NCBI GenBank assembly: GCA_963795935.1
Contig: CAWCJO010000016.1
Coordinates: 1 to 64,000, forward strand
Reading direction: 5' to 3'
DNA length: 64,000 bases
Source of the DNA: JAICMB01 sp963795935
GTDB lineage: Bacteria > Acidobacteriota > Terriglobia > Bryobacterales > Bryobacteraceae
In this document: in pieces, positions 1 to 8,129 of the stretch
How positions within the stretch are numbered: the first letter of the stretch is position 1
Layout of the letters: every line of letters begins with the position of its first letter
Translations under genes and position numbers: made by a program
The notes under the pieces: generated by a model
Database searches by the model: none
The model's input: only the letters and a program-made list of their open reading frames with translations
Told to the model about the DNA's origin: nothing

Positions 1-1
1 C

Positions 2-768
2 TTACGCCAAGCCAACGGGCAGATCCTGCTCCCCATCGTCAACTTGATCCAGAATGCCAGCCAGGTGGTGGAGACCGTGATCTATGAAATCGGGCATCAA
101 ACGCTGGAAGAGATTCTGCTCCTGAGCGCCGAGCAACTCGCCGGCGCACGCACTCCCGGCAAAGCTAGCGGCGAGATCCGCCACCATGGATCGCAAGCGG
201 GCAGTGTGCAACTGGCGGACCGGAAGATGAAAGTGAAACGGCCCCGGCTACGGCACAAGAGCCAAGGTGAAGTGAAGGTCCCCGCCTATGAGATGCTGCG
301 CCGCGATCGAGGTCTCGCTCAGCACATGCTGGGCGCTCTGCTGCGCGGGGTGTCGACCCGGGAATACCAGGAAGTTCTGCCGCGGATGGCGGAAACCGTG
401 GGGGTGTCGCGCAGCGCCATCAGCCGCAAAGCCATCGAGGCGAGCACGGCGCAACTGCAGCAGTTGCAAGAGCGGCGCTGGGACAAGGTCGAAATCCTGG
501 TGATCTACATCGATGGCCAACGCTTTGGGGCACAGCACGTGCTCAGCGCCGTGGGAGTCGATGAGGAAGGAAAGAAGCACATCCTGGGTATCGCGGCTGG
601 CGCGACGGAGAACGCGGCCGCCGTCAAGACGCTGTTAACGCGCTTGCGAGAGCAAGGTTTGCCCACGGACCGCAAATACTTGTTCATCATTGACGGCGCG
701 AAAGCCTTGCGAGCTGGTATCGACGAAGTTTTCGGCTCCGATCAGCCGGTACAGCGGTGTCGCAATCA
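2..768 (+). pseudogene. IS256-family transposase, 5' exon
   Basis: N-terminal and central part of an IS256-type DDE transposase, which cuts and pastes its own element. The frame is open from base 2, so the natural start lies upstream of the window; the first in-window methionine is at 44. The segment holds the family region VEILVIYIDGQRFG (first catalytic Asp, about codon 168 counting from base 2) and FIIDGAKALRAGI (second Asp region, about codon 225). The reading frame ends in the conserved CRNH motif, where the intron interrupts the codon series. Unless the intron splices from RNA, the protein is not made. Calling it inactive is inference, because an active group II intron would restore the message. 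Confidence 0.8.
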
Positions 769-2781
769 CATCGCGGGCCGAGACCCGCCTTTCCAGAGGG
801 GTGAAACGTCCCCTTCCGGGCAAGTCCCTATGAGCCCGGTAGCCTGGGGTCAGGCATGGCGAGGTAACTTGCCATGTCGAAGCAGATCCGACACGTAGCC
901 TCAGTACCCAGTCCGGAGGCACGGGCAAAAGTTCAGGCCGTACCGAGAGGGAATGTATGGCGCCGTCATGGCATCTCGAACGGGTATTACTGGGAGAGTT
1001 CGGGAATGGGATGGTCGAGCCTCCTGTGTATGGGCGAAGACAGCAACGGCTGTGGATGCGTAGGGAAGGGAAACAGTCGTCATCCCCGGTGTTTCAAGCA
1101 ACGGCATGAATGGAAGGAACGGTGAGGGAACGGTCGAGATCCCGCGCGGTCGGCGGATACTCCGCCGCCGTAAGCGGCCTTATAAGGCATAAGCCGAAGT
1201 AGGCGGCGATGCCGGGCGGGAAGTCGGAAGAGGCCATATCGTAGCGATGAAGGCGCGGACAGCAAAACCCGCCGGAGCGAAGGGCCTCAACTCGAGCCAT
1301 GCTGACGAAGAAGGAGGGATTTCGTGACTGCCGATGAGGCTCAACGCACGACGTTAGAAAAGGTCCGTGTACTTCAGAGGAAGCTATACCGAGCGGCCAA
1401 GGCTCAGCCGCAACGAACGTTCGGAGTTCTGTTTGACAAGGTCTGCAGTTTGGAGGTGTTGTGGTTTGCATGGGAGCAAGTTCGGCGTAACCGCGGAGCC
1501 GCGGGCGTCGATGGTGAAACCATTGAATCGATCGAGGCGAGGGGAACGCTATGGTTTCTTCTGGAACTGCGGGAGGAACTGATACAGCAGCGATACCGGC
1601 CCCAACCGGTGCGCCGGGTGTTCATCCCTAAGCCCGACGGGCGGCAAAGACCGCTGGGAATCCCAGGAGTAAAGGATCGAGTCGCACAGGCGGCGGTGAA
1701 GGTTGTAATCGAGCCGCTGTTTGAAGCCAGCTTCCGACCGGGATCGTATGGGTTCCGGCCCAAACGGAGCGCCAAGCAAGCGATCTACGATCTCCGCAAA
1801 TGGGTAACCTACGGCTACGACAAAGTCATCGACTTGGATCTCAAAAATTACTTCGACACGATTGACCACGAAATTTTGGTCAAGCTGGTACAACGGCGGG
1901 TCCGTGATCCGCGCGTGCTGCGGCTGATCAGATTGTGGTTGAAGGCCGGAGTGATGCACGGCGGGATTCTGGAAGAGACCATGGTCGGCTCCCCGCAAGG
2001 GGCAGTGATCTCGCCGCTGCTGTCCAACATCTACTTGCACCCGCTCGATCTGTACTGGGAGCGGGAGGTGAAGGCGACGAAGATGGTCCGCTATGCCGAT
2101 GACCTGGTGGTGCTGTGCCGATGGAAGCCGCCAGAGGTATACATGCCGAAGCTGAGGCAGTTCCTGGCGCGGCTGCGGGTGACTGTCAATGAAGACAAGA
2201 CTCGCAGCGTCGATGCAAAGGATGGCTTCGACTTTCTGGGGGTGCACTTTCGGAAACAGCCCTCGCGGCGCGATGTCAGCAAGTGGTTTTGCTACTGCTG
2301 GCCGTCGCAACGATCGATGCAGCGGATTCGGGACAAGGTGAAAGCGGCTATCGGCCGTGATAACCGCCCGACGCTGCAGGAGAAGTTGGACCGGCTGAAC
2401 CCGATACTGCGGGGATGGTCGGCCTACTTTGGCTGGCTCAACTCCGCCCAACATTTTCGGAAGGTGGATCAATATGTTACATGGAAACTTCGACGTTGGT
2501 TGCAGGCCAAGCATCAGCGCAGACGACGGGCGTTCTGGAAGACGCCACTGGCCTACTGGAGAAAGGCTGGCCTGTACTCGACGCAGGGTCGGATTGTGCA
2601 TACGAGCTGAATGCCGTCGGGGGAAGGCTCCCGGAGAGCCGTATGAGGGAAAACTTCACGTACGGTTCGATGAGGGGGTGCTGGAGACGGAGCTATGGAG
2701 CGGATTGAGACACCGGCGTTGTGGCGAAAGCTGCCGGTAACCGAAATCCCCGTTCCTGTGGCCACCGCGCCAGCGCCCTAC
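769..2781 (+). mobile_element. Group II intron with encoded reverse transcriptase
   Basis: A retroelement inserted in the transposase just after the CRNH codons. It has about 550 bases of non-coding, structured 5' RNA (769-1323), the RT/maturase gene (1324-2610), a domain V hairpin at 2636-2668 of the usual GAGCCGTATGAG...CACGTACGGTTC form, and a short 3' tail. The exact ends are uncertain by a few bases. The 3' edge is placed where the transposase frame becomes readable again (LENVMKELPKEQ). Domain V and the RT both look complete, so the intron may be mobile and self-splicing. Confidence 0.8.
1324..2610 (+). CDS. ltrA: Group II intron reverse transcriptase/maturase
   Basis: Multifunctional intron-encoded protein of 428 residues that helps the intron fold, splice and copy itself into DNA. 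It starts with GTG, preceded by a strong AAGGAGGG ribosome site. The RT fingers region RGAAGVDGETIE lies near residue 58, the conserved stretch PKPDGRQRPLGIP near 102, and the catalytic YADD near 257. A group II maturase (GIM-type) domain with RGWSAYFGW follows at about 360-405. No HNH endonuclease is visible at the C-terminus, so it would rely on nicked or single-stranded targets. All key residues are present and the frame is intact. Confidence 0.93.
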   Translation: MTADEAQRTTLEKVRVLQRKLYRAAKAQPQRTFGVLFDKVCSLEVLWFAWEQVRRNRGAAGVDGETIESIEARGTLWFLLELREELIQQRYRPQPVRRVFIPKPDGRQRPLGIPGVKDRVAQAAVKVVIEPLFEASFRPGSYGFRPKRSAKQAIYDLRKWVTYGYDKVIDLDLKNYFDTIDHEILVKLVQRRVRDPRVLRLIRLWLKAGVMHGGILEETMVGSPQGAVISPLLSNIYLHPLDLYWEREVKATKMVRYADDLVVLCRWKPPEVYMPKLRQFLARLRVTVNEDKTRSVDAKDGFDFLGVHFRKQPSRRDVSKWFCYCWPSQRSMQRIRDKVKAAIGRDNRPTLQEKLDRLNPILRGWSAYFGWLNSAQHFRKVDQYVTWKLRRWLQAKHQRRRRAFWKTPLAYWRKAGLYSTQGRIVHTS

Positions 2782-2782
2782 T

Positions 2783-3241
2783 CTGCAGCTGGAAAACGTC
2801 ATGAAGGAGCTGCCCAAGGAACAGCAAGGCCAAACGCGGCACCTGATGCGGGCCGCCTGGAAGGTAAAGACGGCAGAGGAAGGCGAGAAGCGGCTGGAGC
2901 AAATCGCGCGCCTGCTGGAGCGCGATCACGAATCCGCGGCGCGGAGCTTGCGTGAAGGAATGAAGGAAATGTTCACCTTGCAGAGGCTTCAAATCCCGGT
3001 AAGCTTGCACAAGTGCCTGGCTACCACCAACCTCATTGAAAGCCCACACAGTGGAGTTCGTCATCGCACGGATAACGTGAGCCGCTGGCGCGACAGCGAC
3101 ATGGTGGAGCGTTGGGTGGCATCGGCCTGGTTACTCACTGAAAAGCATTTTCACCGTATCGATGGTTATGAGCATCTGTGGGCTTTGGCCGCGATCCTTG
3201 GCCGGGAAACCAAGTCAGCGAAAAAGGAGAACGTAGCGTAA
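2783..3241 (+). pseudogene. IS256-family transposase, 3' exon
   Basis: C-terminal part of the intron-split transposase, readable in frame from about 2783 (the first internal ATG is 2801). It contains LATTNLIESPHSGVRHRTDNVSRW, the C-terminal region carrying the third acidic catalytic residue (Glu of NLIES), and ends ...KKENVA at 3241. Alone it is about 150 residues and cannot act. Joined to the upstream exon it completes an ordinary IS256-type transposase of about 400 residues. Confidence 0.8.
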
Positions 3242-3268
3242 CATGAACTCAGCCGCCCCCATCAACCT

Positions 3269-3649
3269 TCAACTAAACTCGGGACGCCTTCGGTTCTTCT
3301 TCAAGTCCCTTTCAAACTCCTCGATCGACTGCCCATCCAGGCCTGCCGCCCCTTGATTGCTCTTTACCTTTAAATAGGCTTCCCAGACTTCCCATCGTGA
3401 AATACAAAACGGTTTTGCTTCATCCTTCAGGCTCCTCCCCTTGCGGGTTGGCCCAATCGATGTCGCTTCACTGCATACACCCCCTTCGCTCCGTCGGCTT
3501 TCGCCGACTTCATCGCTACTACGAAGTGTTCCGCCCCTTGGCGCCGCTTTCGTACTCTCGCCCTCGTGGTTCATGCCACTTGTGGCTTCTCCGTTAGCAT
3601 CGGCGCCGAAGGTTCCCATGTTCCGAATAATCGCCTCACCCGAGCTCAA
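3269..3649 (-). pseudogene. Group II intron reverse transcriptase, N-terminal fragment
   Basis: Only the start of an intron RT is present. After a basic leader it reads WEAYLKVKSNQGAAGLDGQS, the fingers-domain motif found in LtrA-type RTs, then IEEFERDLKKN. It then runs into unrelated sequence and stops. No YADD or maturase domain remains. The protein differs in sequence from the intact RT at 1324-2610, so this is a different intron lineage and not a copy of the neighbour. Confidence 0.7.
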
Positions 3650-3978
3650 GCCACCTATATGCCGGATACCGTCCCGCCCGTAAACAGGTCCCGTCGGAAC
3701 TTGTCCCGCAGCCTTCTAACAAACCACGGTTTTGATATCGTCTGGATTCTTTTCGACATGAGAAACGGTGATTCACTTTCGTTCTTCTTCTCGGATGTCA
3801 CCTGACCCAATCTTGCCGGGCCTTTTCCTTCCCTGCTCACTACCACGGCTTTTGCCCGCAGCAGCGGGAGGTGGTTTGGAACCTTCTCCTGTAAGACGGT
3901 TCCGAGGGGCCTGCCCTCATCGACTACTCAGTTACGCAAAAGAGCCGTCTGTCGCCGTCTCTTTTGCTCATGGCACAC
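3288..3978 (-). mobile_element. Truncated group II intron, 5' portion
   Basis: On the minus strand the sequence beginning at 3978 reads GTGTGCC, matching the GUGYG start of bacterial group II introns. It begins on the base directly after the TAA stop of the receptor fragment at 3979. About 330 bases of non-coding structured RNA follow, then the beginning of an RT gene that is cut off after about 115 codons. The catalytic part of the RT, domain V and the 3' end are missing. The break lies next to the right end of the IS256 element, which may have caused the loss. Confidence 0.65.
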
Positions 3979-4605
3979 TTAGAAATACAGCTTCAACGCG
4001 AGTTGCATCTGCCGGGGCGAGTTCGCCTGCGACGTGACTTTGCCGAAAGCCGACGATCCGACGGTCAGGTTCGGCGGGGAAAACTGCGGGTGATTGAGCG
4101 CATTGAACGCTTCGGCGCGGAACTCCAGCATGGAGCCTTCCCGTATCGGCAGCGGAAACTGCTTGAAGAGCGATAGCGCGGTGGTGGCCGTTCCGGGCGC
4201 GCGCGCGGTTGAAATCTCGCGCGGAGCGTTGCCCACCGTGAATGGCGGCGGCGTGACCGCATCCTGCGGATCTGCGAAGTACTGGTTCAGCCAGTTGGAG
4301 CCGTTATTCCGCGTCAGCGGGCCCAACAGATTGGGCCGCTGCGAACCGTAAGTGGGAAGCGCCTGAGAGGTACTGACCGAAAGCGCCAGCGGCATGCCAT
4401 CGTCGAAGCGCCACAGGCCGTTGGTCTGCCATCCGCCCAGCACCGCGTCCACAAATCCGTTCCAGTTGCTCCCGAACTGTTTCCCTTTGCCGAAGGGGAG
4501 CTGATACACGTACGAAAACTGCAGCACTTGCGGAATGTCGAACTGCGATACGGAACGTTCCAGGAAGCGCTTGTTCGGATCCTGCAACGATATTCCGAGC
4601 TTGTC
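3979..4605 (-). pseudogene. Oar-like TonB-dependent receptor, C-terminal fragment
   Basis: The last ~205 codons of an outer-membrane TonB-type barrel. Recognisable motifs are QFSYVYQLPFGKGKQ, VLGGWQTNG and FRAEAFNALNHPQF, and it ends with the aromatic C-terminal strand LALKLYF typical of outer-membrane proteins. The plug, the regulatory domain and most of the barrel are absent. The upstream edge near 4605 joins head to head with another receptor fragment on the plus strand. A group II intron begins immediately after its stop codon. It has no start of its own and is a relic. Confidence 0.8.
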
Positions 4606-6398
4606 GATCGCGGGCTTTACCGGCCTGACGGCGACCCCGCTGAACTTCAACAACTTTAACCGCATTTTCGATTGGAAAGACGACTTGTCGAAGATCATCG
4701 GGAATCATAACTTGAAGGTGGGCATCCTGATCATGAGGAGCCGCAAGAACCAGGACAACATTCCCGCCATCAACGGCACGTTCAGCTTCTCGACTTCAGC
4801 CGCAAACACGACGGGGAACGCGCTGGCCGACGCGCTGCTCGGAAACTTCTACACCTACACCGAAGCGGGCTCCTTCCGGCAAGGCTGGTACCGCTTCTCG
4901 CAGGTCGAACCATATATTCAGGACGATTGGAAGGTGACGCCGCGGCTCGCTCTGAATCTGGGACTGCGCTATCAGTATCTGCAGCCGCAATACAGCGCCT
5001 TGAATAATACGTCGGCGTTCCTGCCGCAATACTACAATCCGGCGCAAGCCGCAACAGTGATTCCGACCGGCGCGCAAGCTGGTCAAATCGTGCCGGGCAG
5101 CGGGAACATTTACAACGGCCTGGTGCTCGGAGGCAGCGGCTTCCCGCAGGCGGCGGTGTCGCGCATACCGGGCATCACCACCGATCCCGCCGTGCTGGCG
5201 CTGTTCCACGATCTTCCGAAAGGAACCGCCAATACCGATTGGAATACCTGGGGCCCGCGGCTGGGATTCGCTTTCGATCTTACCGGACATCAGACCACGA
5301 TTCTGCGCGGCGGTTACGGCGTCTTTTACGAGCGCGTCGAAGGAAATTTCATTTTCAGCGCCGTCAATAATGCGCCCTTCATCCAGCAGACCACCATTTA
5401 TAACGGCAACGTCGAGAATCCATCCGGCGGCGCGGCCCCCATCTTTCCGCAGACCATCAACAACTCTCACTATCCTCGATATGAAAGTGCCGCGGACGAT
5501 GAACTGGAGTCTGGGGATACAGCGCAAGCTGACCTCCAGCATGATGCTGGACGTCGCCTACGTAGGATCGAGCGCGGCCAATCTCTCAAATCAGGAGGAT
5601 ATCAACCAGCTTCCGCCGGGTACGCTGCAGGCGCATCCGGGAGTAAACGCCAACGCGTTGCGGCCATACCCGGGCTATAGCGACATCTATCAATATGTCA
5701 GCGGCGCGAACTTTATCTACGACTCGCTGCAGGTCCAATTTAAGAAGCAATGGTCGAGCGGTGGACTCTTCAATGTCGCCTACACCTGGTCGAAGGCCCG
5801 CACCGACGCCAACAGCTACAGCTACCTGCCCGAGAACAGTTATAACCTGCGCGCCGATTGGGGGCCGTCCAGCTACAATCGCGACCAGATTTTTGTCGTC
5901 AGTTACGTCTACCCGCTCCCCTTCTGGCGCCACGGAACAAATTGGTATCGGAAAGCGTTGGGCGGCTGGCAGGTCTCCGGCGTTACCACGATTCAGTCCG
6001 GTCTGCCCGTCAATCTGGGGATCCAAAGCGATGTGGCGGGCATCGCCAGCACTTCGACGGAACGGCCCAACCAGGTCCTCCTCAATCCCTATCAGGGCGT
6101 GACCGGAACGCAGTACTTGAATCCCGCCGCTTTTGCGCTTCCCGCGCCGGGCACATTCGGCAACCTCGGCGCTTACGCGATCTTTCTTCCGCGCTGGAAC
6201 AACTGGGATGCTTCGGTGCAGAAATCGTTCTTTTTGACGGAGCGCGTAAAGCTCGATTTCCGCGCCGAGTTGTTCAACGTCCCCAACCACCTTTCTTATA
6301 CGGGCATCGGAACCACGTTCGGCTCTTCAAATTTCGGACAGGTGACCGGCGCGACGGACCCTCGCACCCTGGAGTTGGCCTTGCGCTTGAATTTCTAA
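4592..6398 (+). pseudogene. Oar-like TonB-dependent receptor, C-terminal two-thirds, frame-broken
   Basis: Barrel region of a second TonB-type receptor lacking its N-terminus. The first segment (4592 to about 5480) begins IPSLSIAGFTGL and has EPYIQDDWKVTPRLALNLG and LRGGYGVFYERVEGN. The second segment (about 5480 to 6398, another frame) continues with VPRTMNWSLGIQRKL, FNVAYTWSKA and FRAELFNVPNH and ends ELALRLNF. One indel near 5480 separates them. The signal peptide, regulatory domain and plug are missing. Its stop codon overlaps the ATG of the next ORF (TAATG at 6396-6400). Confidence 0.82.
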
Positions 6399-6595
6399 TG
6401 CCGATGGCTGGACGCATCGCAATTAACCCCGGCGTCATGCCGGTGAGGCTTTTGTTGCGCAAACTCGCGCAGGGCGGTGCGATCGCCGATCTCCTGGATG
6501 CATATCCCCGGTTGAGCGCGGATGACATTCGGGCGGCGTTGGACTACGCCGCGGATACCATTACCCATGAAACCGTTGTGGAGTTCGGTTCATAG
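6398..6595 (+). CDS. DUF433-type antitoxin with internal deletion
   Basis: A 65-residue protein resembling DUF433, usually the antitoxin partner of DUF5615 PIN-like toxins. It reads AGRIAINPGVM, then jumps directly to PVRLLLRKLAQGGAIADLL and DAYPRLSADDIRAALDYAAD. Family members normally have about ten more residues around a GKPxIRGTR motif at the jump, and these are missing here. An in-frame deletion of the DNA-binding part is inferred. A degraded DUF5615 gene follows 12 bases downstream, the usual order. It is probably a non-functional antitoxin relic. Confidence 0.6.
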   Translation: MPMAGRIAINPGVMPVRLLLRKLAQGGAIADLLDAYPRLSADDIRAALDYAADTITHETVVEFGS

Positions 6596-6607
6596 CAAAC
6601 CCAGCCA

Positions 6608-6774
6608 ATGCGTTTTCTGGCGACGAATCCTGCGATTTCGCCGCGGATCGATCTCTACGGGCAGACGGTCATGATGTTCTCGCGGTGAGCGAGTTTCGAA
6701 GCCGCGGCGTGGACAAAGAGGTTCTCGATCGTGCGCTGGCCGGGAACCGGATACTCCTGGCCGAGGACAGGTGA
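6608..6774 (+). pseudogene. DUF5615 PIN-like toxin, frameshifted and truncated
   Basis: Starting at ATG 6608 the protein reads MRFL. After a one-base loss it continues in the next frame as DESCDFAADRSLRADGHDVL, then LAVSEFRSRGVDKEVLDRAL and AGNRILLAEDR. This is the DUF5615 toxin pattern, with D/E residues of a PIN-like nuclease fold. It stops at 6774 where AEDRDFG would normally continue, so the C-terminal third is lost. The gene has both a frameshift and a truncation, and sits directly after the DUF433 relic. Confidence 0.6.
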
Positions 6775-6974
6775 GTGATCACGAAATGTCCCTTAGGGTC
6801 ATAAATCGTGCCGCTGCCGTCGACCTTGACGTTCCAGTAGGCGAAAACAAAACCGGTCCCGTACAGACCGCCGGTATTTCCAAGTACGAAAACCTCGTCA
6901 CCGGAATTGTAGTTTCGACTCGGTGGCACGCTGCCGCCGGTGGCCCCGTTTGGATCGTAAATGAGTATCGGCAT
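6669..6974 (-). CDS. Single InlB B-repeat (Listeria-Bacteroides repeat) protein, truncated
   Basis: The minus-strand ORF has a good GAAGGAG site before its ATG at 6974. Residues 1-66 match one InlB/Listeria-Bacteroides repeat: YDPNGATGGSVPPSRNYNSG, VFVLGNTGGL, FVFAYWNVKVDGSGTIY. After about residue 67 (near base 6775) the ORF runs antisense through the DUF5615 relic, so the tail is junk. Native proteins carry many such repeats on surface adhesins and start with a signal peptide. Here there is neither. It is likely a rearrangement fragment that kept or gained a start. Confidence 0.5.
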   Translation of the reverse strand: MPILIYDPNGATGGSVPPSRNYNSGDEVFVLGNTGGLYGTGFVFAYWNVKVDGSGTIYDPKGHFVITHLSSARSIRFPASARSRTSLSTPRLRNSLTARTS

Positions 6975-7240
6975 GAGGTCGTTGCTCCTTCTTCGCGGTC
7001 GGCCGAATTAGACTGATTGCAGTATGAGTTATCTAGATCAAGGGGCGTCTACCTGGCAGGCTTCCGCAATCCGGATTACTCTGCAGCATCGCAATCAGAA
7101 CCGAGCACGCGTTCCAAAAGCCTATCACACGCAACGGCACCCATCATATCCACGATAAATCCACGATAAATCAAGGCGTCGCCCGCCCGAGGCTTGCCTC
7201 CTAAAACCGTGCGAAGCCGGGACTCGAACGACGAGATCAC

Positions 7241-7432
7241 GGTTTCTCTACAACTTGGCTGGCATTCTGGATCAGGTTGACGATGGGGAGCAGAATCTGC
7301 CCGTTAGTTTGGCAGAACTGTTCGACGATGGCTGCCGACTCGCGCTCAGCGCGGGTCACGATGTGATAAGTTTTTTCACGGCGGTAGGCTCCTTTCGGTT
7401 GTTCTGCGTTTGGCAAGCGGATTCTATCGCAT
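7241..7432 (-). pseudogene. IS256-family transposase 5' remnant, inverted
   Basis: On the minus strand this segment reads GAYRREKTYHIVTRAERESA then VEQFCQTNGQILLPIVNLIQ and NASQVVE, then diverges. It overlaps and closely matches the transposase at the window start (QANGQILLPIVNLIQNASQVVE at bases 8-72). It is thus the N-terminal part of the same kind of IS in opposite orientation, cut after about 60 codons. Together with the copy at 1-3241 it brackets the scrambled block 3250-7240. Confidence 0.7.
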
Positions 7433-7673
7433 CGACGCCGCCGGCGCCTACAACCTTGCGGCGCAACTTTACCGCTATTCTTCGTATACCTTAAACGAGC
7501 TTAGGACCGATCTGCGGCCGCCTGCTGCCGCACGCGTGGGCCACGTCTCCCCGCGGCTATTCGCAATCAAGCGAGTCGCGCCCCAGGCAGGGACTTCTAA
7601 TCGGAAGGGCAACGTCAGTGGGTTCGGGGCTGGAATTTCGAAATCTTTGAAAGCTGTCAACACCGTTGGCCAA
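7433..7673. other. Intergenic stretch, no gene recognised
   Basis: Downstream of the IS256 remnant and beyond the stop of the basic protein gene. Open frames exist, but none has a ribosome site or recognisable sequence. Part may be the outer end of the IS256 remnant, but no terminal repeat could be matched. Confidence 0.4.
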
Positions 7674-8006
7674 TTACCTCATGGAGCCTTTCCGCTTCGC
7701 TCCGCGCTTCTTGGACCGGGCCGCTTTCCCGCCGGCTGCTGGCTTTTTCCCCGCGGCTCGCTGTGCCGGTTCCTTAGCGGGCTTCGCCATTGCGCGGCTG
7801 TTTGCTTTGGAACCTTTCCCGGCAGCCTTCTTTGCCCGCGGCGAATTTTCAGCTCGGCCAGAATCGCGATCGCGCTTTCCCCCGAGCCCGACGGCGGAGG
7901 CGACCCTTGCCGCGGCTTCTCCGACCTTTCTTGCGGCGGTGGTAAGCAAGTTCTCGGATTCCCGCCGGCCGGCTGCATTTGGATTTCCAACGTTCTTGTC
8001 TGGCAC
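7674..8006 (-). CDS. Alanine/lysine-rich basic protein, histone H1-like
   Basis: A small, strongly basic protein of 110 residues. The start is taken as GTG at 8006 because AGGGGAGGA lies just upstream; a longer reading to 8201 would overlap uvrA on the other strand. The first half has a weak amphipathic helix (ENLLTTAARKVGEAAARVAS). The second half is low complexity, rich in K, A, R, G and P (AKKAAGKG, AKPAKEPAQRAAGKKPAAGG), and ends KKRGAKRKGSMR. Such tails bind nucleic acids in bacterial H1-like proteins. The composition supports DNA or RNA binding, but no family is assigned. It is transcribed divergently from uvrA. Confidence 0.6.
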   Translation of the reverse strand: MPDKNVGNPNAAGRRESENLLTTAARKVGEAAARVASAVGLGGKRDRDSGRAENSPRAKKAAGKGSKANSRAMAKPAKEPAQRAAGKKPAAGGKAARSKKRGAKRKGSMR

Positions 8007-8129
8007 GCGCGTCCTCCCCTGGCGTTCTTGAAAGCATAGCACGTGAAAGCGGCGCGCGGCCGAAGTCGCATGAACCGCGTCATTGCGGGATAATTGAGAT
8101 GCGGGCGCGCGGCCCGCCGCTGCAATCCT

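Larger units (their letters stand above)
1..3241 (+). mobile_element. IS256-family insertion sequence interrupted by a group II intron
   Basis: A Mutator/IS256-type transposase reading frame runs from the window edge to about 768 and resumes at about 2783, ending at a TAA at 3239-3241. Joined, the two parts give a continuous transposase. The 2.0 kb between them is a group II intron with its own reverse transcriptase. The left end of the element lies outside the window. The right terminal repeat should lie at about 3245-3290, but I could not define it. An inverted 5' remnant of the same type of element lies at 7241-7432. Confidence 0.85.

Noticed and set aside
7205..7235. A tRNA-like 3' end on the minus strand (GTTCGAGTCCCGGCTTCGCAC)
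   Set aside because: The T-loop and one arm are plausible, but the complementary strand of the T-stem and the rest of the cloverleaf are absent. At most it is an attachment-site relic, and it is not a tRNA gene.
7410..8039. Long plus-strand ORF of 209 codons
   Set aside because: It is antisense to the basic H1-like protein, has no ribosome site, and its composition mirrors the opposite strand.
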